Positions 37,443 to 48,413 of a stretch of DNA of 64,000 nt are shown here, piece by piece. The notes beneath the pieces were generated by a model. The model saw only the letters and a program-made list of their open reading frames with translations, had not been told where the DNA came from and did not search any database. This DNA is from Phialocephala subalpina (Eukaryota > Ascomycota > Leotiomycetes > Helotiales > Mollisiaceae): contig FJOG01000011.1 in the NCBI GenBank assembly GCA_900073065.1, positions 1,008,882 to 1,072,881 on the forward strand, given 5' to 3'. The number at the start of each line of letters is the position of its first letter. Position 1 is the first letter of the stretch. The translations under genes and the position numbers were made by a program.

Positions 37443-39778
37443 TCACTCCTGCTGCCACTTAACAACATACGCCACCAAAACCCCATTGACAACCGCTACA
37501 ATCCAACCGGCAAACCCAAACGCACCCTGGAAATCGCTATGATACCAATTCCATAGAAACGCCGCCAAGCCACTCAAAGCCAACAACACAAAATTGATTA
37601 TTCCAATAATGAAATAGTCGGGACCTTCATTGATATGGATGCCCCAGCCGTAGTTCACTGCACCAGTGAATCTGAGGATGCTGGAATCGAGCTTTTTGGG
37701 GAGACGGGGGAGCCAGGCTGCTTTTGGATTATAGGCTGTGCAGGAGAAGTAGTGTAGGAACAGGTGTTGTGGTATTGGAGGATCACCTTCGAGTGTGCAG
37801 GGAGAGTAAGAGTAATTTTTCGAGTCGAGTACTTCGTGAGGTGGGGGAGCAAATGGCTTTTGGAGAATAACGATACTGAGGGGATCTTCTACTGAGAACT
37901 GAATGGGTCAGCAACTGAAGGTAGAAACAAGGACTGTGCGCACTGAACGTACCCGAACAAAATGTACACCTGAAGGCTTGAGGAGCCAGAAGCGGGATCG
38001 GAATCCCCGCAGCCTAAGGTACTCTTTTCGGATCCGGTGAAATAACTCGCCATCGCAGCCGACATCTCTCAAGTCGATCTCACTCAATGTCTTTGTGTAT
38101 TCGCTAGTATTAACACAGACCTCGAGATACGACTGGTTGGGGGTAACTGGGCCACCGACACTGGAATTGCTCGAAGCAGATCCTGGTGGAAGCCAAGTTG
38201 AGGATCTTGGGCTTAAAGACGCAGACGAACTTGTTGACGGGTTCCTCGAAACTGATGTACTAACTCCAGAAAGGGGGATACCGGTAGAAGATCTGCTTGA
38301 ACTTGTTGAAACACCTGGAGATTGAAGGATTGTGGCCAATTTGTTGACAGCATCGTCTGAGCCATTTTGAAAGTCGGCGTACAAATTGTCACCGCACTCC
38401 TGGATACTGCTTAGCATGAGGAATTATTCAGAGAGATCTTACTTACACAGATCCATTCGACTCGCCAATGATCGGTCTGAGGACGAGAACGGAAGAACCT
38501 TTTGAGATTATTTTTCAGTGTTCTCATCCTACTAACAGGCTGCAACAGCTGAGTCGTTGCCGTCGTTTCAAAGGCTGAGCCTGGTTCAAGAAATTCTTCA
38601 TGATTAATCTCAGATGAACTCTCGCTCGTGTGCTCTTGAGTTTGAGCGACTTCTAATTGTTCGCGTGACCGTTGAATGTCAGGGAGTTGTTCTGACTTAG
38701 CTTCAAATCGACGTTGCTGATCGCGCGACCTCTCATCCTCGAGTTCATCCTTTCCACCGCTAGGCTTTTCATCGAATGCTCTTCCGCGCTTAGGTAAGAA
38801 TCCGGAACCAGAACTTGATGGATGTGTAACATAAATAGTCATTGGTTCCGAGGTACTCGAAGACTTCGATGTATCGAGAAGATTGCTGCTAGAATTCTGG
38901 AACGATGCGATGTGAGATTGAAAAGGATAACGGGTATCGTAGGAATTCGAGGAGCCGGAACCAGGAAGCATGGACGAAGATCCAGACATACTCATATCGC
39001 CCGGAGTCCTTGATGCTCCCCCCGAAGGAGTATACGAGCCCGCTCCTCCGCCTCCCGACCCCCCAGGTCCGGAAGATGAGTTGCTTCCTCGACGTTCGTT
39101 TTGGTAGTGTCCCAGGGAACGACCGCGCACGACCATTTGGGCAGACATGCGGGATGCAATTTTGACCCAACGATCTGATGAATGCGAACCGCCAATATCT
39201 GCGAAGAGCTCGACTAAGAGATGGTAGTACCGTTGAGCAGCTCTTCGCTTGCCATTGATTATTGTAGGGTTTTTGAATTGAATACGCTCAAAAGTGGCTT
39301 CAACAGCAGGTCGGTTCAGGTTTGGGTTGAAGTCGTTGTAATCGTACAAACTCTCCCTATACATTTCATGTGATGCGGCAGGGCGGGGAGCAACAGGAAT
39401 CCGAGCTGGCTTTTCCTGCGGGCCTTTATCACGTTTTGGCGTACGCTGGATGAGCTCGATTGACTTGCCATCTTTGCTATCAACGACGGCCGCTATCGAC
39501 ATGGTGAAGCCATGAACTTGGGGGCCAGCGCCTCCATGTTGCACGAGGTACATGGTCGTCCCTGCCCTCGGTAGGATTGGCGTAAGGGTGAAGGAACAAT
39601 TGAGAGCGAAGTAATTTCTGTGGTAACATGTCCAGTCATTATCGACCATGAAAAAACCTTTGTCGATTCTGCCGAAGATCTCGGGTTTGCAGACTTGTCC
39701 GTCCGAGGTTTGGAGGGAATATATCACATCCGTTGGAGAAAGTGGAGGACAAGCTGTTCCTCCAAGGGAATAGTCCAT
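37443..39778 (-). CDS. NDT80-type DNA-binding domain fused to a fungal membrane-anchored domain
   Basis: Three exons (39778-38447, 38399-37953, 37898-37443; introns 47 and 54 bp) sum to 2235 nt, giving 744 residues. Residues about 1-215 are an NDT80/PhoG (p53-like Ig fold) domain: DYSLGGTACPPLSPTDVIYS, DKGFFMVDNDWTCYRRN-like, FERIQFKNPTIINGKRRAAQRYYHL and IASRMSAQMVVRGRS, as in VIB-1/XprG-type fungal regulators. A Ser/Gly-rich and charged linker runs to about 430. Without a stop the same exon then encodes MRTLKNNLKRFFRSR..VEWICECGDNLYADF (splice-completed), the start of a fungal domain normally seen as a separate protein. That domain contains SYLEVCVNT, DGELFHRIRKEYLRLRGFRSRFWLLKP and WLPRLPKKL, and ends in two helices (IIGIINFVLLALSGLAAFLW; AGWIVAVVNGVLVAYVV). 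Two adjacent genes sharing a frame (second start near 38530) remain possible. Location of the fused form would be a membrane. Confidence 0.75.
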
Positions 39779-41947
39779 GTTCGAGAAGTAATCGTTTGAA
39801 CCTTAGTTTGCAGTTAAGGATATGAGACCGGTAAGCTGGCGAGTGAGGACCGGATGATGTGCTGCTATCGAGGGGACGAGGGGATCCTTTACTGTAACAA
39901 AATATCATTGTTTAGCACAAACCTGACATTTATCATAACACAAGAAGAGGCAAGATCCACGTACATTGGCAACACCCGCTTGAGGTGGTGCAATGCAATC
40001 TAAAATGAAGCGGTGGGCGAGATGAAATTTGAACGTTGTGAAGTTTTTGACAGCCTCATCCTCATATATGCACTGCCCCACCCTCTTATGCAGCGCCTAC
40101 CAACCACCGCAACTTACGACGACTAGGCATTACAAGGCAGACTGAGGTCACTGTGGTACTCTAGAAGAAGGTGCGGAAGTAATTCACCCTAGTCTCTGGG
40201 AAAGAAAGACGTCTGAGGATAGTGGCTTCTGCAAAATCGATTGAAATATATATATACCTGTCATTCCTCAAATATTTGAGCTCCTCTCAACATCAGGGAC
40301 GAGACTTATACCAGGATATATAGATAAAAATTCGAAAACAATGAAGCAAACTCAATGGCAAAATGATCACAAGCTACCATAAGAGGAGCAAAGAAAGACA
40401 TACAAAGGCGGAAGAAGTCAGACATTCAACAACGCAAGCATAGTCAGGACCTTCGAGAATTTAGGAGAACAGTCTAGCATTAAGTAGCACGCTCCTTCTT
40501 ATGTCGGCTTGCCGAGTCCCAGCATTTTCAACAGCTGGTTCTCCTCTCATCACTGAACAAGTCGAAGAATTCTTCAATTGGAGTTTCCGGCGACACCGTC
40601 CTTAACTCTCCATTGTGCTATGCATATGGGCCCGTCCAACCAATCCAGTATGCGTTTTCTGCTCGTCGTGGCAGACGACCTCTGGCAGCTCGAGATGTGG
40701 CGAAGTATTTGGTGGTGACAGTACAAATCTAATCGGGGATATCAGCCAAACAATTAAACCCCAATGAAAGCGTAGCAAGAGCGGCATCAGAAGGACAGCA
40801 GTCGTAGATTCTACCTCGGAGTTTAATCGGCGGTAGAAGGAGCGGGGAATGTTGTCTTCGTAAAGTGGTTTCGTGGTTCAGGATATAATGTGGGTTTGGA
40901 GATTCTGTTGAAGTCGCGAAGTCTTCGCGATTCTGCTATTCAGCCAAAATAGGCATGACTCCATTCACCGCCTTGGGGTCCTGTAAGGGTTTCTCCTTTC
41001 CTCCCTCCTTGATATTTTGTAGCTTTTACTTCATATTATTCTTGATCTCGAAAACGTACATTTTCCGATCGCCTCGTTACGAAAACGGTCCTTCAATACA
41101 TTCTGGAGCATTTGGAGATAAAACTCACGTGGAGTTCATCGTTTTGTTGCACATCGCAATGCGTGCGCCATTCATGAACACTGCTGACGTTCATGAACAG
41201 CAACGGATACCTCCTCATCTCACAACAACCACATAGTCTACCATCATTATTTGCGATGGATACTTCGATCATTGCTTTCAAGTATGGTTCTCGCCCTTCG
41301 ATTGATGATATTCAGGTGTTATTGAGGGAAAATGGCAGTCTGAAAGGTTCTGCTGTTCGTTTCCCGAGCTGTTGTCCGACATTGTGACGGAAGGTGCGTC
41401 GTGAGTGAGCAGCAAGTTCTGTGAGGCTCGAATTAATTGGACTTAATGGTATGTTCTTGTCCACCTCACGGCAATTCGATTTTCGCATCCAAGTTGGGGC
41501 CTTTACTTGTTAAATTCTCAGATTCGCAGCTGGACAATGGCAAGCCTCCGCGGTATCGGGAACCCCACTCGATGACCGGTGGTCTCATTGTGTATGCAAG
41601 GCTCCTTCGTCCAGGTTGACGGGAATTATCGAAGATATTTCAAATGCTGTTGCATGACGCGGACTACACGCGGATGGAGAGGAGACGCTTCGCTGGAAGT
41701 GCCGGGCAGATGAATGTGTGCTGGACAATCACAGTATCAGACACAGGTCGTATGCGAAGGATCAGTTCAGAATCCAAGACTGTAAGTCTGCGAATGCTAT
41801 GCGTGGTTGAGAAAATTAACCTAGCCTATTGCCTATTGCTATCCCATTATTTTTGTTCACCAATGATCCCCAAGACGCCTCTCAATGCTCAACTGATAAC
41901 CAAGAGTTCAAATCCAAGGCCTCCAAGCCATCTGCCAGTGCAGCACC
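39779..41947. other. 2.2-kb region without a supported gene
   Basis: Upstream of the NDT80-type gene. Frames near 40600-41400 and 41640-42100 lack domains or splice structure; the last is antisense to the Cys/His-rich tail of the next gene. A long leader or 5' exons of the NDT80-type gene may lie at 39780-40100. Confidence 0.4.
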
Positions 41948-42765
41948 TTAATGAGACTTCTTGTTACATTCACAATCCGCATGCTTGCACTGCTTATGTT
42001 TGCATGCACCCTCCGTATGCTTGCAAGAGCACTCGCACTTCTTTCCGCCGTGGTGCTTGCACTCGTGAGTGCTATGGCTATGAGGTTGAGCCTTGACGAA
42101 GACCAAGAAGTTCTCTCCAGTCTCGCCAACGGCATGAACGAAGCACTCATCACCATATGGCCACTCGCCCTTGAAGTCCTCCTTCTCGTCGTACTCGGCG
42201 AAAGACTCCTTCGTGACTTCGTCATCTAGGAGGACAGTGTGTGCGGCTTCGAAGGCCTCTTTGCGGGTAAGGTAGGTACCTTCGACTTCAGTGTTTTGGA
42301 CGCCACCAATACGGTCATTGTTGTAGTTGATTGTTGTCTGCAAGACTGTTTCGAAAATCATTAGATCCTTTTCAGCTTTGGCGAATGAGAAAACAAGTGC
42401 TTACCATAATGCAAATGCCCCTCAACCTCACCATCAGCATTACCCTTGAACTTCCCTGCATTAGGCTTTGTATCAAGGCGGACCTCGAATTCTTGGCCAG
42501 CGGGAGCCTTTGCAACAACAACAACTCCATCGGCGTGCTTCCAAGCCTCCGGCTCGACCTCGTTCTTTACCTCATAGCTCTCGAAGTCGTCTCGCAGGTA
42601 GCCCTCCGAAGCAAGAGCGGAGTATGCGGCTTGCTTGGCGGCAGGGAGTTGCGTGAAGGTTCCGAGGATGTCGACGATGCGGGTTGCACCAGACTTGTCT
42701 TCGTGGTACTCTGTGATGGTACGCTTGACATGGTAGAGGTATTCTGGGAATTCGTTTGCTGCCAT
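41948..42765 (-). CDS. Duplicated-domain protein with Cys/His-rich metal-binding-like tail
   Basis: Unrecognised family. Two exons (42765-42405 and 42345-41948; 59-bp intron) give 252 residues. The acceptor CAG at 42346-42348 is the one that keeps frame (HYVLQTTINYN). The protein has two related modules of roughly 100 residues. The first is YLYHVKRTITEYHE..TRIVDILGTFTQLPAAKQAAYSAL and the following stretch. The second is TVLQTTINYNNDR..NTEVEGTYLTRKEAFEAAHTVLL and the following stretch. Each ends in a V-V-x-A-KAP or FLVFVKAQP strand. The last about 40 residues are dominated by Cys, His and Lys with eight cysteines (CKHH, CECSC, CKH, CKHADCEC), a metallothionein-like tail. No signal peptide is present, so a cytosolic or nuclear metal-binding role is inferred. 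The upstream region is short and compact, and the gene is transcribed away from the small heat-shock gene. Confidence 0.75.
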
Positions 42766-43407
42766 TGCGTTTGTGTTTTTGCTTGGTACTGTGTTGAAGT
42801 TCTTGATTGATGTTGAAGAGTGTACGAGTAATCAATGTCAAAGTTGGCACGTTGTATTCTTGATCGAATAGGAAGAAGGTTGTGTGAGGGGAAGGCTGCG
42901 TTTATATACGCCATGATCCGTTTGTCATATGCTTGCAAGCTGCACGTGATCGCGTGGAGAGATTGTGGGGTGATCAGGAGATATATGCGTGGGCTGACGA
43001 CCCCTCTTTGCTTCCGAGTCATTCTGCCGATTTCTACACGCGTTCAATGCAATACTTTTGTCCCAGGATAAATACTTTATACTTCTAGAGCTTTCCACAT
43101 ACAAACTCGATCAAAGCAGCACGCTTATTGGCCCAGAGCCCTTGCTCTGTCCGTGCTTTAGAACTCTCAAGGGGTACATTTATTTATCCTGGGACAAAAA
43201 TAAGCCATGACCTGATCATGGAAATTCGCCAGTTTTGAGTTAGGAATCGGATGCTTGATTCGTGGGTTGATCAGGTGTTGAGCGCCTCCCCCGCATATAA
43301 GCTCCAGAACCTCGTCGAAATTTCGACACAATTGTCTGACAATCTAAACATTGATCAATCACTTTCAAAAAACCCTTTACAGCCTCGAAATTTCGTACCC
43401 AAATAGC
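42766..43407. promoter_or_regulatory. Divergent upstream region with an embedded MITE-like element
   Basis: Separates the Cys/His-tail gene (minus) from the small heat-shock gene (plus). A STRE-like AGGGG lies at 43170-43174. The inverted-repeat element at 43055-43200 is described separately. Confidence 0.45.
43055..43200. mobile_element. MITE-like element with 19-bp inverted repeats and TA flanks
   Basis: The arms TTTTGTCCCAGGATAAATA (43056-43074) and its exact reverse complement (43181-43199) enclose 106 bp without an open frame. The bases immediately outside are TA on both sides (43053-43054 and 43201-43202), as expected for a Tc1/mariner-type target-site duplication. Total length is about 146 bp, a usual size for a non-autonomous element. 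No second copy was found in the window, so mobility is inferred from structure only. Confidence 0.6.
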
Positions 43408-44339
43408 ATGTCTCCATTTTCCCAACTCAGAAGTCTTCCTGGCGTAGGAGGCTACGGTGGTGGTATCGACCGCGACTTTTCGCCCATTCTGAACTACCTT
43501 GATGAATTCGACCGCCATTTTTCCAGCCGCCACCGTTTCGTGAACTGCTTCATTCCACGATTTGATCTGGAAGAAGATGCCCACAACTAGTAAGTACATC
43601 TCAGCTCATCCCCTAGGTTTCGTGCTTCCTCTATCCAGACTCAAGAAGTTCATGTTTACCCTCTCCCTGACACTCTCCCTGACATGTTTGGAGGCTATAG
43701 CAAACATCTGCTAATTTATTCCTCCAAAGCTACCTCTACGGCGATCTCCCCGGCGCAACAATAGAATCCATCAGCATCGAAGCACACAGCAACAACACCC
43801 TCGCCATCTCCGGAAAAACCACTCGCTCCGGCCCACCTCTCCCGCCACAAGCCGAAGGACCCGAGAGTACCGGTGAAGGTACGGATTTCGTCAAAGTCAA
43901 CGTCGAGGATCATGAGCACAAGGATCAAGCTGGACCCAGCTCTGCTGCTCCACCCGCTGTCCAGGAACCAGAAAAAGTGCATACAGGTGTCAAGCCAAAC
44001 TATCCTCCTCCACCTACGCAAGCTCAGCAAAAACATCACCATGATCGTCACGGTACGTCCTCGAATGATCAACGATTGCAGTCGCTTCCGAATGGACATC
44101 GTGTTCTGCTCTCGGAGCGACTTGTGGGTGACTTCCACCGTACCTTTGCTTTCCCAAGCCCAGTTGTAGAAGAAGGAGTCAAGGCTAGTTTGGAGAACGG
44201 AGTCTTGAGTTTGGTCGTTCCGAAGAAGGATGGTGGTAGTGAGAAGGAGAGGGGTAGACGGGTACCTATTGTGCATGGGAATTGGTGGAAGGGTGATGAG
44301 AGAGGAAGTGGTTTTGGGTTTGGTGGTGGTGCTGTCTAA
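43408..44339 (+). CDS. Small heat-shock protein (Hsp20/alpha-crystallin)
   Basis: ATP-independent chaperone that holds unfolding proteins in the cytosol. Two exons (43408-43589, 43730-44339; 140-bp intron) give 263 residues. The alpha-crystallin domain starts with FIPRFDLEEDAHNYYLYGDLPGATIESISIEAHSNNTLAISGK. It is interrupted by an insertion of about 80 residues rich in Pro, Glu, Gln and His (up to QQKHHHDRHG). It then resumes with RVLLSERLVGDFHRTFAFPSPVVEEGVKASLENGVLSLVVPK. The GVLSLVVPK motif is the canonical C-terminal signature. The insertion is larger than in most plant or animal members; filamentous-fungal HSP30-type proteins also carry insertions here. The Gly-rich C-terminus follows WWKGDERGSGFGFGGG. 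Confidence 0.92.
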
Positions 44340-44676
44340 AGTATTGGAGAAGTTTGAGAAATGTTTGGGGTAGGCAATGGAAATGTGGATATGGGATTTG
44401 AAAGTCCCTGGGGTTGTGGGACATTGAAAAGTGGTAAATAGGTGCTCGGTGCAGGTATCACGTGGTAATGAAAATGCATTGTTTTTTACGTTGGTGTTCC
44501 CTTATATTGTGGACTTTTCGATGTCCCAAGCCACGAGGGACTTTAATTCATGGCAGGTCCTTCCTGCCCCGCAACTCCTCTGGGTATCAATTTTCCTACT
44601 CAAACAAACAGCTTCCCATTTCCAGCGCCAAATGTACCACCGCCCTGGGACAATCAACCTCCAGTCCTCCATCCCT
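44340..44676. other. Short convergent intergenic region
   Basis: Between the 3' ends of the small heat-shock gene and the coiled-coil gene. Nothing else was seen. Confidence 0.5.
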
Positions 44677-45187
44677 CTACCAATCAAACCACTTTCCCGG
44701 CCTCGGCGTCCGATTCTCTTCTTCCTTCTCAACCTTCTTCCCAATCTCGAACGTTCTCACTCTCACCTCCTCCTTCATCTTCCTCTTCACCTCCTCTATC
44801 CTCGCCTTCATATCCTCCCTCGCAGCCTTCATCCTAGCCTCCATATCCTCCTTTTCAACCTTAATCGTAACCTCCTCCTCTGCCTCCTTCTTATCCGCCT
44901 TCTCCTCCACCTTCACAATATCAAGAGGAGGCTTCCCCTCTCTCCATCGTTCAGCATCCTTCCGTCTACAGTCGCGACATTTTCCCTTTCCACGTGGAGA
45001 TTTTGGGGCGGGGAGTAAAATGATCTCGATGCCGTTTAGGCAGGCGAAGGCTGCTATTTGGGAACCGCAGGGGAAGAGCTCGATGGGGAGCGTGTGGGTA
45101 CAGGTGTACTTTATTGCGCGTTAGCTTTGCGACAGGTGGATAGGGAACTGGAAAGGAACGGACGCTGGTTTGGTAGAGTTTGCACAT
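44677..45187 (-). CDS. Coiled-coil protein with Cys-containing N-terminal segment (5' end unresolved)
   Basis: The stop is at 44677-44679. Reading back, the frame is open through a charged coiled coil (KVEKEDMEARMKAARED and so on, about 80 residues). Upstream is a segment KYTCTHTLPIELFPCGSQIAAFACLNGIEIILLPAPK followed by KCRDCRRKDAERW, whose four or more cysteines could bind zinc. The most plausible start, MCKLYQTS at 45185-45187, is in a different frame. No intron of normal length joins them, so either a very short intron, another 5' exon or an indel is present. Function unknown; similar Cys-plus-coil proteins are common and uncharacterised in fungi. Confidence 0.45.
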
Positions 45188-46134
45188 TTTTCTTGGTTTG
45201 CGCGTCGGGCTTGCTTTGTTATGTCTGATGGATTGCTGGGACTTTGAAATATCGTCTGATCTAGATGTTGACGATTTTGTTGTGTGGTGTCCTGAGGTGG
45301 TTTTGTAAGTCGTGTTGGTGGGTGGGAGATTGAGATCGAGATGCGCTTAGTTAGGAAAATATAAGACAAGACGCGACAATGGTGACGGTATAGCGACTCC
45401 CACGACGACGAGCGGAGACGAGCGGAAAATAGTAAACGCGTAAAGATAGCATAGCAATGTCCTAGCAAGGTTGGGATATTGAGTTGTGCGTCAACTTTAA
45501 AGTGGTTTGCTTTGCAAAGTAGAAATCTCCTCTCATTGTCCCGGGTCCGGCGGGACATTGTTAGGACGTCAGAGTTGAGGATAGAATGAAATAAAGCCAA
45601 AATAGAAATTCAGTGAGTTCTAGTGTATTAGTATCGAATAATAAAGTCTGTATTAAAGTGGTAAAGAAGAGAAACAGGCGTTGCAAGGATGAGGCGGAAG
45701 GAAGCAGAAACAGACAAGCGAAGGAAGAAAAGAGATCAACCTAAAACAAAACGTCCATGCTGAGATACCCAAAGCACTTGCTAGGAGTCTTAGACTGCAA
45801 AGAAGACCTATCATATAGCAAACCTATACTTGGGTTCCATCCTCCTCCTCGCCATCGGAAGAGGCCTGCAACACGTGACACCTCGACTTCCGAAACCAGT
45901 CACCAGAAGGCAGATCAACCTTCATATGGGGTATTGCACCTGGCATCTCTTTTTCATATCTATCACGTTCCACTTCCTCTCTTCTCGGCGAGCTCTTCGA
46001 ACTGTCAGTCCAAAAAGTACCCGACATCACCGACTCGCTTATCCACCCCTTTTCATGTCCATTCCTACCCCGCACATTCAGCCCCCAACTCCTCTCCACC
46101 CCGCACTTCCGCCCTCCCATTCTTCCTCTTCCAC
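45188..46134. other. Intergenic region, no gene supported
   Basis: Upstream of the coiled-coil gene and downstream of the sugar porter. Frames near 45120-45600 and 45757-46160 show only Ser/Pro-rich or antisense-type composition. Confidence 0.45.
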
Positions 46135-48413
46135 TCAAACCTTCTCATCTCTACTCGTATCCTCAANNNNNNNNNNNNNNNNNNNNNNNNNNNNNNNNNN
46201 NNNNNNNNNNNNNNNNNNNNNNNNNNNNNNNNNNNNNNNNNNNNNNNNNNNNNNNNNNNNNNNNNNNNNNNNNNNNNNNNNNNNNNNNNNNNNNNNNNNN
46301 NNNNNNNNNNNNNNNNNNNNNNNNNNNNNNNNNNNNNNNNNNNNNNNNNNNNNNNNNNNNNNNNNNNNNNNNNNNNNNNNNNNNNNNNNNNNNNNNNNNN
46401 NNNNNNNNNNNNNNNNNNNNNNNNNNNNNNNNNNNNNNNNNNNNNNNNNNNNNNNNNNNNNNNNNNNNNNNNNNNNNNNNNNNNNNNNNNNNNNNNNNNN
46501 NNNNNNNNNNNNNNNNNNNNNNNNNNNNNNNNNNNNNNCCCCCTTCACACTCTCCTCCGCCTCTCCCTTCTCCCTCTCCCCACCCTGAACCGCAATCCTA
46601 GCATCCTCCTCCTCATAAATACTCGGCCTCCTCAACTGAGTCGCAATCTTATTCCTATGGACAAAAATTCCTGGCTTCGTCTCAAAGAAACGATCGATAT
46701 CTTCTAAAGAGCGGTTCGCTGTTTCGGGGTAGAAGAAGTAGGTTATTGGGATGAAGGAGAAACAGATTACGGCCCAGATTATCCAGAAGCGCCAGCTAAG
46801 ATTGGCGATTCCGGAGGGGGTGACTTCTGCTACCATGTAGTTCATCTTTAGAACGTCAGTTCTGACTTGGAAAGATGGGTTTGGATTGAAGCAGGGAAGG
46901 AGAAGGAGGGAAAGGAAAAGAGACTTACAATCCAGTTCGTCGCCATAGCGAGCGAAGCACCTTTGGTACGCATTTCCAAGGCGTTAATTTCGGTGGGATA
47001 CAGCCACGGCACGCCCAGCACCCCCATCCCAAAACTCGCAAAAAAGACAAAGAAGAATGTAACTGCCACTGCACCATAATTATACGAATTCCCGGGATCT
47101 TTTTCTGTGAGTGCGAGAACGATGGTGATGATGACCCAGCAGGTACAGCATGCTGCTGCGGAGGTCATCATTACTTTTCTGCGTCCGTAGCGTTCGATTA
47201 CGAAGTAGGCGAGGATGGAGAAGAGGAGGTAGTCGACGGAGCCGGCGGCTGCTAGGATACGTGCTCTTTGCATTGTCAGCTTTGAAAAATGTATTAGATG
47301 AGAAATGATAAGAGTACGTACCGGAGAGTATCGATGTTGAGGGCGTGGATGAAGACGTAAGTCATGTAATAACTCGTAACATTGATCCCAGAAATCTGAT
47401 TCATAGCTTGCATCCAAGCGCCTAGAATCATTCGTCGAAGAACTCCTGATGGGCCTTTGCCAGAGAGAAGTTGGAACCAAGTATAGGAGTTCATGTGTTC
47501 GCGGTCGAGAACATCTTTGATGATATTGAATTGTGTCTTTACGGAGGGGGAAGAGGGAGTTGCTCCGTGACCTTCGAGGGCGGCGAGGACTTCGTAGGCT
47601 TCTTCGTATTTTCCTTTTCGGATGAGGAGACGTGGTGAGTCGGGGAGGAAGGGACAGAGGACCCAGATTAGGGCGGTAAAGACTGTGCTTTGGTCAGCGA
47701 TGGCGATTTTTGTTTCTGCTTGGCAGCCGAATGGACTCGATCAAGCTTGAAGAACTTTTTCCCTGCTAGATTGTTCCATCTGGAGACAGAGGCTAGGAAT
47801 TATCAACTTACAAATCTGAAAAGCCAACGGAAACCTCCAAGCAACACTCCCCTTAGCAAATGAGAAACCCAACGTCAACCAATTACTAATACTAAACCCC
47901 GTAATACAATTCGCCATCTGAATAATGACCAACTTCCCCCTACTCCTCATCTTACTCGTCTCCGCCTGCCACACCCCCGCCGTCGCAGTATTCATTCCCG
48001 TCCCCAGACCCGCAACCACTCTTCCAACCATCATTTGAGCAACGCTGTAGCTGGAAGCTTGGATAATGGCTCCGATGGCGATGATTGTACTGCCTAAGAG
48101 GATTACGCGAGGACGTCCGAGGATGTCGCCAGTGATGATTGTGGAGAGGGCGCCGAAGAAGCAGCCGAGGTTGTAGACTGAGGTTAGGGTGCCTTGGACG
48201 GAGGTTGAGGGGAAGGACATTGTGCGGAGGAAGTCATCGCCGACGAGGACGTTGCCGAAGACGCCCTGAAACGAGTTAACAAGGTGAAAGGTTGGCATTG
48301 GAGGACTTGTACTGTACCTGATCATATCCGTAGAAGACGAGGACGGTGGATGCTGCCATGGATATCCATATGGTCAACTTTTCGCCTGACCCTCCGAGAT
48401 ACTTCCGAGCCAT
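46135..48413 (-). CDS. MFS sugar porter, interrupted by an N gap
   Basis: Twelve-helix hexose/polyol transporter of the plasma membrane. Exons: 48413-48318, 48265-47812, 47682-47322, 47265-46929 and 46845 down to 46135; introns 52, 129, 56 and 83 bp. Sugar-porter signatures are GYDQGVFGNVL, GRPRVILLGS, GLGTGMNTATAGVWQAETSK, PDSPRLLIRKGKYEEAYEVL, QAMNQISGINVTSYY, ERYGRRKV, GVPWLYPTEI and PETANRSLEDIDRFF. The last exon enters the gap at 46538. After it, an in-frame end EDTSRDEKV reaches a stop at 46135; the gap length (372) is a multiple of three, so continuity is plausible. Only the hydrophilic C-terminal tail is affected. Substrate cannot be told from sequence. Confidence 0.93.
46167..46538. 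other. Assembly gap of 372 N
   Basis: Run of unknown bases inside the 3' part of the sugar porter gene. The flank is C/T-rich on the plus strand, a composition that often breaks assemblies. Confidence 0.99.

Noticed and set aside
41900..41930. Possible tRNA T-loop (GTTCAAATCC)
   Set aside because: No acceptor stem, D-arm or anticodon arm could be folded around it.
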